Below are positions 1 to 7,975 of a stretch of 64,000 nucleotides of DNA, in pieces. The position numbers were made by a program, and so were the translations under genes. A model generated the notes under the pieces. The model worked only from the letters and a program-made list of their open reading frames with translations. It did not search any database and had not been told where the DNA came from. Source of the stretch: UBA10649 sp963842725 (GTDB lineage: Bacteria; Actinomycetota; Actinomycetes; S36-B12); the NCBI GenBank assembly GCA_963842725.1, contig CAWJHN010000004.1, forward strand, positions 1,240,001-1,304,000, read 5' to 3'. Each line of letters starts with the position of its first letter. Position 1 is the stretch's first letter.

Positions 1-189
1 CGGGATCGTCTCGATCAGCGTGAGCGCGTCGTGCTCGATGCGATGCCAGCCAGGAGTCCGGTGGGCGTCGAGGATCTGCTCCGCATGGCTGGACTGGGCG
101 CGAGCGATGTGGTCAGTGCGCTCGGGATCCTCGAGTCGCGTGGCTGGGTCGAGCAGTCGGCGGGTCGGTGGCGGCTGGCCGGTCGATGA
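1..189 (+). CDS. dprA: DNA-processing protein DprA, C-terminal end (partial)
   Basis: Only the last 62 codons lie in the window; the frame is open from base 1 and stops with TGA at 187-189. The residues match the winged-helix domain that closes DprA/Smf proteins: an LDQRERVVLDAMP helix, a VEDLLRMAGLGASDVVSALGIL recognition-helix region (read as two blocks) and a closing GWVEQSAGRWRLA strand pair. DprA loads RecA on single-stranded DNA during natural transformation. The position directly before xerC is the usual actinobacterial arrangement, which supports the call despite the short fragment. Confidence 0.85.
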   Translation, partial: RDRLDQRERVVLDAMPARSPVGVEDLLRMAGLGASDVVSALGILESRGWVEQSAGRWRLAGR

Positions 190-243
190 GCGGCCGGTGG
201 GCGCGCCGCGAGTCCCGAGGCGGCTGGTGCCTGCCACGATGGC

Positions 244-1212
244 GTGGTGACGACGTCTCACGATGATCTGCCGACTGCCGATCTGCCGGCGCCCCTGCAG
301 GCAGCCCTGGACGGATTCGTGGCGCACGTCAGGGACGAGCGCGGCCGCAGCCCGCACACGGTACGGGCCTACCGGAGCGATGTCAGCGACCTGCTCTCCT
401 TCTGCGCGCAGATCTCACGAGTGCGCCCGGAGGAGATAACCCTGGCCGACCTGCGCGCGTGGCTCGCGCTCCAGAGCCGGCGGGGGCTTGCCCGCTCCAC
501 AGTGGCGCGGCGCGGCGCGGCCGCCCGATCGTTCACGGCGTGGTGCCGTCGACGGGGGCTGGTCGTCGACGACGTCGGTGATCGGCTGTCGAGCCCCCAG
601 CTCATGCGGACGTTGCCCACCGTGCTCGACGTGCGCGCGGCGACACGTCTCATGGAGCATGCGGCCACGGCCGCGGACGACGGCTCACCGGTCTCGATCC
701 GCGATCGTGCCGTCGTCGAACTGCTGTACGCCACCGGGATCAGGGTGGCCGAGCTGTGCGCCGCCGACCTGTGCGACCTGGATCGACGGGAGCGCACCCT
801 GCTGGCCCACGGCAAGGGAGGAAAGGATCGAACCGTCCCCTTCGGTGCGCCCGCGGCGGCCGCGCTCGAGGACTGGCTGCTGGCGAGACTGACGCTCATC
901 GGCGGGCGTCCCGATGCCGACGCCGCCGCCCTGTTCGTCGGGGCCCGCGGGCGTCGGATCGACCCGCGCGCGGTGCGGGCCGCCGTGCACCGGCTGTCCA
1001 GCCAGGCCGGTGTGGCGGACATTGCGCCGCACGGCCTGCGTCATACCGCCGCGACCCACGTGCTCGAGGGCGGCGCCGACCTTCGGACCGTCCAGGAACT
1101 GTTGGGCCATGCCAATCTCGCGACCACGCAGCGGTACACCCACGTATCGGTCGAACGGCTGCGGACCACCTTCGTGCTGGCGCATCCGCGATCGACGCTC
1201 GACGACGACTAG
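244..1212 (+). CDS. xerC: Tyrosine recombinase XerC
   Basis: A 322-residue tyrosine recombinase of normal XerC length. The N-terminal SAM-like core-binding domain covers about residues 20-110 and the catalytic domain about 125-310. The active-site set is complete: Arg in TGIRVAEL (near 167), Lys in GKGGKDRTVP, HGLRHT (His263, Arg266), His289 in GHANLATTQRYTHV and nucleophile Tyr298. XerC with XerD resolves chromosome dimers at dif. GTG codons at 244 and 247 are both possible starts; no clear Shine-Dalgarno sequence separates them. The dprA-xerC-M23-rpsB order marks this as the housekeeping recombinase, not an integrase of the downstream catabolic region. It converges on the M23 gene and overlaps it by 4 bases. 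Confidence 0.93.
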   Translation: MVTTSHDDLPTADLPAPLQAALDGFVAHVRDERGRSPHTVRAYRSDVSDLLSFCAQISRVRPEEITLADLRAWLALQSRRGLARSTVARRGAAARSFTAWCRRRGLVVDDVGDRLSSPQLMRTLPTVLDVRAATRLMEHAATAADDGSPVSIRDRAVVELLYATGIRVAELCAADLCDLDRRERTLLAHGKGGKDRTVPFGAPAAAALEDWLLARLTLIGGRPDADAAALFVGARGRRIDPRAVRAAVHRLSSQAGVADIAPHGLRHTAATHVLEGGADLRTVQELLGHANLATTQRYTHVSVERLRTTFVLAHPRSTLDDD

Positions 1213-1694
1213 CCGTGGCCGACGGGCTTGAGCACGGCCGGCCGGCGCCCGATCAGGATCATCGGATCGACATAGCGGACATCCGTGCGCAGCCCGACGT
1301 GCACGCAGCCCGCCACGCCTCCGCAGTGGCCGCCGGTGGCGGCGACGATGCCGATCAGCTCGCGGGCCGAGACGCGCTGGCCGACGCGGACCTGGGTGAG
1401 CACCGGCTCGTAGGTGGACCGGAGGCGGTCCTCCCCGGGATGGGCGACGGTGACGACGGGCTTTCCGGCGATGTCTCCGACGAAGGCAACCGTCCCGGCC
1501 GCCATGGCGTAGACGGGGTCCCCCGTCCGCGCGGCGAGGTCGATTCCGCGGTGCCCCGCCGCCCAGGCCTCGTCGGGGGCCCGGAACCGGGCCACGATGC
1601 TGGGCGCGTCCGTGGGCCAGCTGCCGGCCGGCGCCGCCAGTAGGAGGCAACCCGACAGCAGTCCCGAGGCGATGCGCATGAGGCGATCCTTCAT
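1209..1694 (-). CDS. Secreted M23-family (LytM-like) peptidase domain protein, atypical active site
   Basis: A 161-residue protein starting at ATG 1694-1692. Residues 1-28 form a signal peptide (MKDRLMRIASG followed by a hydrophobic run). The rest is a minimal LytM/M23 fold: HRGIDLA supplies His48 and Asp52 as zinc ligands, and the C-terminal GCVHVG motif supplies His132. In canonical M23 enzymes this last motif is HxH, whose first His is catalytic; here it is Cys130. The protein may therefore be a degenerate peptidase that binds peptidoglycan or regulates amidases, although related actinobacterial proteins beside rpsB are often still called peptidases. It is divergent from rpsB. Family assignment is firm; activity is doubtful. 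Confidence 0.82.
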   Translation of the reverse strand: MKDRLMRIASGLLSGCLLLAAPAGSWPTDAPSIVARFRAPDEAWAAGHRGIDLAARTGDPVYAMAAGTVAFVGDIAGKPVVTVAHPGEDRLRSTYEPVLTQVRVGQRVSARELIGIVAATGGHCGGVAGCVHVGLRTDVRYVDPMILIGRRPAVLKPVGHG

Positions 1695-1995
1695 CGATTG
1701 CGGGCCGGTCGCCGGCGGCTGCTCCCGCCCGGTGGACGGGGACCCCGCCCAGCCGGGCCTGTGGACGAAGCATGCGGCCGGGCGTCGTAGGATGGAGGCA
1801 CCCATCGGGCCCTTCGGGGATCCGGCGGGAATTCGCACGACCCGGTTCCGCAGGCCAGCGCCTGCGGCCGTGCGCTGGTCGGTCCCGCTTCGGCGGCGTC
1901 AGCGGCGGGGGTCGACAGGGGCGACGGACACCCGTCCGGAGCCGACAACCGACATACGTCGGCTCCCAGGAGCCGGCGCGAACAGGAGTGCACCC
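1695..1995. promoter_or_regulatory. Divergent M23 / rpsB upstream region with 5'-UTR hairpin
   Basis: This 301-base gene-free stretch separates the divergent M23 and rpsB genes. A possible -10 element TAGGAT lies at 1788-1793 on the plus strand without a convincing -35. A perfect 9-bp inverted repeat (GGAGCCGAC at 1938-1946, GTCGGCTCC at 1958-1966, 11-base loop) sits about 30 bases before the rpsB start, so it would fold in the rpsB leader. A ribosomal-protein autoregulatory role is inference only. The Shine-Dalgarno AGGAG is near 1984-1988. Confidence 0.45.
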
Positions 1996-2937
1996 ATGGC
2001 CGTTGTGACCATGCGCCAGTTGCTCGAGAGCGGCGTCCACTTCGGGCACCAGACCCGTCGCTGGAACCCGAAGATGAAGCGCTTCATCTTCACCGAGCGC
2101 AATGGCATCTACATCATCGACCTGCAGCAGTCGCTGTCGTTCATCGACCGTGCCTACGAGTACGTCAAGGAGACCGTCGCCCACGGTGGTTCGGTCATGT
2201 TCATCGGCACCAAGAAGCAGGGGCAGGAGGCCATCGCCGAGCAGGCCACGCGCGTAGGCATGCCCTACGTCAACCAGCGCTGGCTCGGCGGCATGCTGAC
2301 CAACTTCCAGACGGTTCACAAGAGGATCCAGCGCCTCAAGGAGCTCGAGGAGATCGACTACGACGACGTCGCCGGCTCTGGTCTGACGAAGAAGGAACTG
2401 CTCGTCCTGCGTCGCGAGAAGGACAAGCTCGCCAAGACCCTCGGCGGCATCCGCGACATGACCCGGATCCCCAGTGCGGTGTGGATCGTCGACACCAAGA
2501 AGGAGCACATCGCCGTCGGCGAGGCCCGCAAGCTGGGCATCCCGGTCATCGCGGTGCTCGACACCAACTGCGATCCGGACGAGGTCGACTTCCCGATTCC
2601 CGGCAACGACGACGCGATCCGGTCGGTGGCACTGCTCACCCGCGTGATCGCCGATGCGGTCGCCGAGGGCCTGATGGCGCGCGCCGGCGGAGCCGGGGTC
2701 GGCACCGCGGTGGTGGAGGAGCCGCTGGCGGAGTGGGAGCGCGAGCTTCTTGCTGGCTCGGCGGATCCAGTGGCCGCACCGGTCGAGGCTGTGGCCGCGC
2801 CGGTTGAGGCTGTGGCCGCGCCGGTTGAGGCTGTGGCCGCGCCGGTTGAGGTTGTGGCGGCGCCGGTTGAGGCTGTGGCCGCGCCGGTTGAGGCTGTGGC
2901 CGCGCCGGTCGAGGCGCCCGCCGAGGCCGCCGAGTAG
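1996..2937 (+). CDS. rpsB: 30S ribosomal protein S2
   Basis: 313 residues from ATG 1996, preceded by AACAGGAGTG. The start MAVVTMRQLLESGVHFGHQT and the internal MKRFIFTERNGIYIIDL and RWLGGMLTNFQT blocks are diagnostic of S2, which joins the 30S subunit late and contacts S1 and the 16S head. An open frame extends about 400 bases further upstream but has no S2 similarity. The last 55 or so residues are an Ala/Pro/Val/Glu tail made of seven tandem VAAPVEA units; such tails are common on actinobacterial S2 but vary in repeat number. tsf follows as the usual partner. Confidence 0.98.
   Translation: MAVVTMRQLLESGVHFGHQTRRWNPKMKRFIFTERNGIYIIDLQQSLSFIDRAYEYVKETVAHGGSVMFIGTKKQGQEAIAEQATRVGMPYVNQRWLGGMLTNFQTVHKRIQRLKELEEIDYDDVAGSGLTKKELLVLRREKDKLAKTLGGIRDMTRIPSAVWIVDTKKEHIAVGEARKLGIPVIAVLDTNCDPDEVDFPIPGNDDAIRSVALLTRVIADAVAEGLMARAGGAGVGTAVVEEPLAEWERELLAGSADPVAAPVEAVAAPVEAVAAPVEAVAAPVEVVAAPVEAVAAPVEAVAAPVEAPAEAAE
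2770..2916 (+). repeat. Seven in-frame 21-bp tandem repeats in the rpsB tail
   Basis: Seven consecutive 21-base units encode VAAPVEA (one unit reads VAAPVEV). The consensus is close to GTGGCCGCGCCGGTTGAGGC plus T. The central copies are nearly identical in DNA as well as protein, which points to recent expansion by slippage or unequal exchange. Confidence 0.9.
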
Positions 2938-2949
2938 TCAGTTCGTCTG

Positions 2950-2989
2950 CCGGCCGGGTGCGGGGCTCCATGCCCCGCACCGTGGCCGG
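2950..2989 (+). terminator. Hairpin in the rpsB-tsf gap (attenuator or partial terminator)
   Basis: GGTGCGGGG at 2957-2965 pairs perfectly with CCCCGCACC at 2973-2981 over a 7-base loop. An outer CCGGCC/GGCCGG pairing (2950-2955 with 2984-2989) extends the stem past a small bulge. There is no U-tract. The position just after the rpsB stop and before the tsf Shine-Dalgarno suggests it sets the S2 to EF-Ts ratio or protects the rpsB 3' end. Confidence 0.6.
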
Positions 2990-3031
2990 TCCCGCTACGT
3001 TCCGTTCCAACCAGGAGGACAACGAATCACC

Positions 3032-3850
3032 ATGGCGACAATCGCTGCCGCAGACGTCAAGAAGCTCCGCGACCTCACGGCCGCCGGGATGATGGAGTGC
3101 AAGAGGGCCCTCGAGGAGACTGAGGGCGATTTCGAGAAGGCCGTCGAACTGCTGCGCATCCATGGCGCGGCCAAGGCCGCGAAGCGCGGTGCCGAGCGAG
3201 AGGCCTCGAACGGCCTCGTCGCCACCGAGGGCAACGCTCTCGTCGAGCTGCTGTGCGAGACCGATTTCGTGGCCAAGAACGAGGAGTTCCTCACGCTGGC
3301 CGCCGCCATCGCCGCCGCCGCCAATGAGGCCCAGGTCGCCGACCGCGACGCCCTGCTCGCCGAGAGCCTCGCCGACGGCCGGACGGTCGCCGACACGCTT
3401 TCGGAGATGGCCGGCGTCATCGGAGAGAAGCTCGAACTGGGGCGCGTCGCCGTGCTCGCGTCACCGGTCACCGTGTACCTGCACCATCGCGCCTCCGATC
3501 TGCCTCCGCAGGTCGGCGTGATCGTCGCCTACACCGGCGACGAGGCCGCAGCGCGCGGCGCCGCCATGCAGGTGGCGGCGATGCGCCCGCAGTACCTGAC
3601 CCGCGACGAGGTGCCGGCCGACGTCGTCGCCAACGAGCGGCACATCGCCGAGGAGACCGCGAAGGAGGAGGGCAAGCCCGAGGCAGCCATGTCGAAGATC
3701 GTCGAGGGCCGCGTCAACGCCTTCTTCAAGGACACGGTGCTCCTCGAGCAGCCGAGCGTCGTCGACAGCAAGAGGTCGGTCGCTCAGGTCCTCGCGGACA
3801 CGGGCACCTCGGTCACGGCGTTCGCCCGATTCGAGCCCGGCCAGGCCTAG
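3032..3850 (+). CDS. tsf: Translation elongation factor Ts
   Basis: 272 residues from ATG 3032, with CCAGGAGGAC about ten bases upstream. The N-terminal UBA-like domain (MATIAAADVKKLRDLTAAGM, CKRALEE) and the TDFVAKN signature at residues 77-83 identify EF-Ts, the nucleotide-exchange factor for EF-Tu. Two dimerisation subdomains follow. It lies downstream of rpsB, as in nearly all bacteria, and may be cotranscribed past the intercistronic hairpin. Confidence 0.98.
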   Translation: MATIAAADVKKLRDLTAAGMMECKRALEETEGDFEKAVELLRIHGAAKAAKRGAEREASNGLVATEGNALVELLCETDFVAKNEEFLTLAAAIAAAANEAQVADRDALLAESLADGRTVADTLSEMAGVIGEKLELGRVAVLASPVTVYLHHRASDLPPQVGVIVAYTGDEAAARGAAMQVAAMRPQYLTRDEVPADVVANERHIAEETAKEEGKPEAAMSKIVEGRVNAFFKDTVLLEQPSVVDSKRSVAQVLADTGTSVTAFARFEPGQA

Positions 3851-3893
3851 ACGCAATACTGGACGGCGTCGGAGGCACCGCAGACAGGGAGAC

Positions 3894-4706
3894 ATGATGG
3901 ATTCCGGATTCACGAACCCTGGCCCGGTGGCCTCCGGCGTCGTCCAGCCGTCCCTTGAGGGGACGATCGACACGTGGCCCGAGGCGCCGGAGGGCGGCTG
4001 GTCGCGCGTGCTCCTCAAGCTCTCCGGAGAGGCGTTCGCGGGCGGGGGCGGCCTGGGAGTCGACCCGGACATCGTCTCGTCGATCGCTGCCCAGATCGCC
4101 GACGTCGTTCGCAGCGGCACCCAGGTTGCGGTCGTGATCGGCGGCGGCAACTACTTCCGCGGCGCCCAGCTCTCGGATCGGGGCATGGACCGCGCGCGGG
4201 CCGACTACATGGGCATGCTCGGCACGGTGATGAACTGTCTCGCGCTGCAGGACTTCTGCGAGAAGGCGGGAGTCGAGACGCGCGTGCAGACCGCGATCGC
4301 CATGGGCCAGGTAGCCGAGCCGTACGTCCCGCGCCGGGCGATCCGCCACCTCGAGAAGGGGCGCGTGGTCATCTTCGGCGCCGGTCTCGGCCAGCCGTAC
4401 TTCTCCACCGACACCACCGCGGCGCAGCGGGCCCTCGAGATCGGGGCCCAGGTCGTGCTGATGGCCAAGGGCGTGGACGGCGTCTACGACGACGACCCCC
4501 GGACGAATCCGGACGCCGTCCGTTTCGACCGGCTGACCCCGTCCGAGGTGCTCACCCGCGGCCTGAGGGTGGCCGATGCGACTGCGATCAGCCTGTGCCG
4601 TGACAACGACCTGCCGATCGTCGTGTTCAACCTCCTCGTCGAGGGCAACATCGCGCGGGCGGTCCGGGGCGAGACCGTCGGGACGCTAGTCTCTGCTGGC
4701 AACTGA
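3894..4706 (+). CDS. pyrH: Uridylate kinase (UMP kinase)
   Basis: 270 residues of the bacterial hexameric UMP kinase family, phosphorylating UMP to UDP. The amino-acid-kinase fold begins at RVLLKLSGEAF (about 38-48), with GGGNYFRGAQL binding phosphate and GLGQPYFSTDTTAAQRALE near the UTP/GTP-regulated core. About 35 residues precede the first kinase strand; a shorter extension of this kind is normal in actinobacteria. ATG codons at 3894 and 3897 are both usable. It is followed 47 bases later by frr, the standard order. Confidence 0.96.
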   Translation: MMDSGFTNPGPVASGVVQPSLEGTIDTWPEAPEGGWSRVLLKLSGEAFAGGGGLGVDPDIVSSIAAQIADVVRSGTQVAVVIGGGNYFRGAQLSDRGMDRARADYMGMLGTVMNCLALQDFCEKAGVETRVQTAIAMGQVAEPYVPRRAIRHLEKGRVVIFGAGLGQPYFSTDTTAAQRALEIGAQVVLMAKGVDGVYDDDPRTNPDAVRFDRLTPSEVLTRGLRVADATAISLCRDNDLPIVVFNLLVEGNIARAVRGETVGTLVSAGN

Positions 4707-4753
4707 CGTAACCGGCGGCAGCTCGGACACATCGACATCGAACAGGAGCCATC

Positions 4754-5320
4754 GTGAGTGACCAGATCGACGAGATCCTCTTGGACGCCGAGGACAAGAT
4801 GGACAAGGCCATCGTGGTCGCGCGCGAGGACTTCGCCACGATCCGCACCGGGCGTGCGACCTCAGCGATGTTCAACAAGGTGATGGTCGAGTACTACGGG
4901 ACGTTCACGCCGGTCAACCAGCTGGCCTCCTTCCAGATCCCCGAGGCGCGTTCGGTCCTCATCACCCCATATGACAAGGGCTCCTCGCACGCTATCGAGA
5001 AGGCGCTGCGCGACAGCGACCTCGGCGTCAACCCGTCGTCCGACGGCGTCGTGATCCGCGTCAACCTGCCTGCCCTGACCGAGGAGCGCCGTCGCGAGTA
5101 CACCAAGGTCGCCAAGCACAAGGCCGAGGAGGCACGCGTCTCCGTGCGCAATATCCGCCGGCACGCCAAGGACGCGCTCGACAAGCTGCAGAAGGACGGC
5201 GAGGCGGGCGAGGACGAGGTCCGACGCTCCGAGAAGCACCTCGATGACCTGACGCACAAGCGTGTCGAGCACATCGACGAGATCCTGAAGGTCAAAGAAG
5301 CAGAACTCCTCGAGGTCTGA
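4754..5320 (+). CDS. frr: Ribosome recycling factor
   Basis: 188 residues from GTG 4754 after AACAGGAGCC; the family length is about 185. The sequence has the RRF three-helix domain with FATIRTGRATSAMFNKVMVEYYG, and the hinge and beta-sandwich blocks PVNQLASFQIPEAR and GVVIRVNLPALTEERRREY. With EF-G it splits post-termination 70S ribosomes. cdsA starts 8 bases after its stop. Confidence 0.97.
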   Translation: MSDQIDEILLDAEDKMDKAIVVAREDFATIRTGRATSAMFNKVMVEYYGTFTPVNQLASFQIPEARSVLITPYDKGSSHAIEKALRDSDLGVNPSSDGVVIRVNLPALTEERRREYTKVAKHKAEEARVSVRNIRRHAKDALDKLQKDGEAGEDEVRRSEKHLDDLTHKRVEHIDEILKVKEAELLEV

Positions 5321-5328
5321 TCCAGTCC

Positions 5329-6189
5329 ATGGGCGACCTCGACGGCAGCGCAGTCCCTGCTCGCACGTCGCGTGCCGGACGGAACCTTCCGGCCGCCATC
5401 GCGTCGGGAGTCGTCCTTGCGCTGGTGGTCGTCGTCAGCCTGTTCACGGTCAAGTGGCTGTTCGCGATCGTCGTCATCGTGGCCCTCTTGATAGCGGTGC
5501 ACGAGTTCATCCAGGCCTTCGCGCAGAGCTCGATCCGACTCGCGCGCACGCCGCTGTTCCTGGGCACGGTCGCCATCCCCGCCGTCGCGTACGTCTGGGG
5601 AACCACGGCCCAGCTGGTGGCGACCGGAATCGTCATCCTCAGCATCATCATCTGGCGCATCCGACGCGGCTACGACGGCTACGTCCGCGACGTCACCGCC
5701 AGCGCGTTCGTGGTCGCTTACCTGCCGTTCATGGCGGGCTTCCTCATGTTGTCCCTCGTTGCCGACAACGGTCCGCAGCGCGTCGTCGTGTTCATCCTCC
5801 TGACGATCTCGAACGACATCGGGGGGTACGCCGCCGGCGTCCTGTTCGGCAGGCACCCCATCGCGCCGCAGATCAGCCCGAAGAAGTCGTGGGAGGGATT
5901 CGCCGGTTCGGTCGTGCTGCAGTGCGCCGTCGGCGCGGTCACGTTCGTCTACCTGTTCGACGCGCCGTGGTGGCAGGGGGTCCTTGCCGGGCTCGTCATG
6001 ACCGTCACCGCCACCGCCGGCGACTTCGCCGAGAGCGCGATCAAGCGGGACCTCGGCGTGAAGGACATGGGCACCCTCCTGCCGGGCCACGGCGGGATGA
6101 TGGACCGCCTGGACTCGCTGATCCCGAACGCTTTCACGTCGTGGGCGCTCTTCACGCTCTTCCTGGGCAGCGGGATCTCTGGTGGCTGA
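5329..6189 (+). CDS. cdsA: Phosphatidate cytidylyltransferase
   Basis: 286 residues, polytopic, with roughly seven or eight hydrophobic segments starting near residue 25. The CTP-transferase signature lies towards the C terminus: SPKKSWEGFAGS, then DFAESAIKRDLGVKDMG and LLPGHGGMMDRLDSL. The enzyme makes CDP-diacylglycerol from phosphatidate and CTP at the cytoplasmic membrane, feeding all anionic phospholipids and phosphatidylinositol. The ATG at 5329 is the only close start after frr. The end overlaps the rlmN start by 8 bases. Confidence 0.95.
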   Translation: MGDLDGSAVPARTSRAGRNLPAAIASGVVLALVVVVSLFTVKWLFAIVVIVALLIAVHEFIQAFAQSSIRLARTPLFLGTVAIPAVAYVWGTTAQLVATGIVILSIIIWRIRRGYDGYVRDVTASAFVVAYLPFMAGFLMLSLVADNGPQRVVVFILLTISNDIGGYAAGVLFGRHPIAPQISPKKSWEGFAGSVVLQCAVGAVTFVYLFDAPWWQGVLAGLVMTVTATAGDFAESAIKRDLGVKDMGTLLPGHGGMMDRLDSLIPNAFTSWALFTLFLGSGISGG

Positions 6190-7304
6190 GCGCCCGCCGC
6201 GTCCCGGAGAGCTGGTCTTCGAGGCCCCTCGTCGCGGCCGACCGCCGCTGCACCTGATGGATCTCGACGCCGCGGGCCGGCGCGCCGCGGTGGAGGAGCT
6301 CGGGCTGCCGGGATTCCGGGCGGACCAGGCCTCCCGCCAGTGGCTCGGCCGGCTCAGCGATCGGGTCGGCGAGTGGACCGATGTTCCCGTCCCGGCCCGC
6401 GAGCTCATCGCCGATGCACTGCTGCCGACGCTCCTCACCGCCGTCCGGACGATCGACTGCGACCGCGGCACCACGGTGAAGAGTGTGTGGCGCCTGACCG
6501 ACGGTGCGCTCGTCGAGAGCGTCCTCATGCGCTATCCCGACCGGGTGACGATGTGCATCTCGTCCCAGGCGGGGTGCGGGATGAACTGCCCCTTCTGCGC
6601 CACCGGGCAGGCCGGCCTGACCCGCAACCTGTCCACGGCCGAGATCGTCGAGCAGGTCCTGGCCGGGGCGCGGGCGCTCAGCCGCGACGAGGTCGCCGGC
6701 GGTCCAGGGCGGGTGTCCAACGTGGTCTTCATGGGGATGGGCGAGCCGCTGGCCAACTACCGGGCCGTGATCGGCGCCGTACGACGACTGGTGGATCCGC
6801 AGCCGGACGGATTCGGACTCAGCGCACGGGGGATCACCGTCTCGACGGTCGGTCTGGTGCCGCGGATGCGCGAGCTCGCGCATGAGGGGGTCCCCGTGAC
6901 GCTCGCCGTCTCGCTGCACGCCCCCGACGATGCCCTTCGCGACACCCTCGTCCCGGTCAACACGCGCTGGCCGGTCGCGGAAGTCCTCGACGCAGCCTGG
7001 GAGTACGCCGACACCACCCACCGCGCGGGTCAGCATCGAGTACGCCCTGATCAGGGACGTCAACGATCAGGCATGGCGGGCCGAGCTGCTCGCCGACCTG
7101 CTGGTGGGCCGGCTCGTCCACGTGAACCTGATTCCGCTCAACCCCACGCCCGGCTCCAAGTGGACCGCGTCGCGGAGGGAGGACGAGCGCGCTTTCGTCC
7201 GCACGCTGGAGCGGCGGGGCGTGCCGGTCACGGTCCGCGACACCCGGGGCCGTGAGATCGACGGGGCGTGCGGCCAGCTGGCCGCCGCAACGCCGCAGAC
7301 CTGA
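6182..7304 (+). CDS. rlmN: 23S rRNA (adenine-2503-C2)-methyltransferase RlmN, frameshifted
   Basis: A radical-SAM methyltransferase that methylates A2503 of 23S rRNA and A37 of some tRNAs. The CGMNCPFC cluster motif gives Cys132, Cys136 and Cys139, and VFMGMGEPL follows. The frame from GTG 6182 matches RlmN until about 7024 (VAEVLDAAWEYADTTHR). The true continuation, RVSIEYALIRDVNDQAW through the C-terminal RGREIDGACGQL, is in the next frame and ends at TGA 7304. Removing one base from CGCGCGGG at 7022-7029 restores an intact protein of about 373 residues. The conserved tail includes the catalytic C-terminal Cys (GACGQL). It is either a sequencing error or a very recent lesion. Confidence 0.9.
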
Positions 7305-7329
7305 CGCCGATCGTGACAGACTCCAGCCC

Positions 7330-7941
7330 ATGACGATCTCTTCGCTCGGCGGTATCCAGGACGAGGACCCGACGGAGTACCCCGCGCAGCACATAGGCAA
7401 GCGCCAGCTGCTGATCGTGACGCTGGAGTCGATCGCCCGCATGGCCGTCGGATTCGCCTTCATCTTGTGGATGATGTCCCTCGCGCCGAAGTCCCCGGAC
7501 GACTCGGTCCTGTATCCGGCGACCTTGGCCGTGCTGGGGATCGCGGTCTACGTCGTGTTCTTCGTCCGGCAGCTGAAGGGCGTCTACAAGGCGCGCTACC
7601 CCACGCTGCGCGCGGTGGAGGCGCTGATCCTGACGGCGACGATGTTCCTCGCCATCTTCTCGATGGTGTACGTGATGATCTCGCTATCGAACCCCGATGC
7701 ATTCAGCGAGCCGTTGGACAGCTTCAACGCCTACTACTTCGCGCTCACCGTGCTGGCGACGGTCGGCTTCGGTGACATCGCGCCCAACACCGTTCCGGCT
7801 CGCGCGGTCACGATGGCGCAGATGGCCCTGGACATCGCCTTCATCGCGGTGCTTATCCGAGTGATGGGCGGAGCCGCCAAGAAGGCGCTGATGCAGCGGG
7901 CCAAGGAGGAGCGCCTCAGGCAGGGTCAGGCCGACGCCTAG
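7330..7941 (+). CDS. Two-pore-domain-type potassium channel family protein
   Basis: 203 residues from ATG 7330. Hydrophobic segments lie near residues 27-50, 62-80, 97-118 and 160-182. The loop before the last one is a K+ channel pore: YYFALTVLATVGFGDIAP, with selectivity filter TVGFGD at 144-149 (TVGYGD in most channels; Phe is an accepted variant). This matches the Ion_trans_2 (KcsA-like pore) family, with two extra N-terminal helices and no ligand-binding domain after the pore, only a charged helix. The gene sits between rlmN and the acyl-CoA synthetase and is not obviously linked to either. Confidence 0.78.
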   Translation: MTISSLGGIQDEDPTEYPAQHIGKRQLLIVTLESIARMAVGFAFILWMMSLAPKSPDDSVLYPATLAVLGIAVYVVFFVRQLKGVYKARYPTLRAVEALILTATMFLAIFSMVYVMISLSNPDAFSEPLDSFNAYYFALTVLATVGFGDIAPNTVPARAVTMAQMALDIAFIAVLIRVMGGAAKKALMQRAKEERLRQGQADA

Positions 7942-7975
7942 CGCGTCCCGAGACGGAACGACGAAGGGGAGAACC

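Noticed and set aside
244..1212. Tyrosine recombinase as integrase of a mobile island
   Set aside because: It sits between dprA and the M23/rpsB genes, the standard place of housekeeping xerC, and no attachment repeats were found around the catabolic block.
2770..2916. Tandem repeats as a CRISPR array
   Set aside because: The units are contiguous 21-mers in frame within rpsB, without spacers.
7022..7029. Programmed +1 frameshift in rlmN
   Set aside because: There is no slippery codon plus stop arrangement typical of programmed shifts, and RlmN is not known to use one; a base-calling error is simpler.
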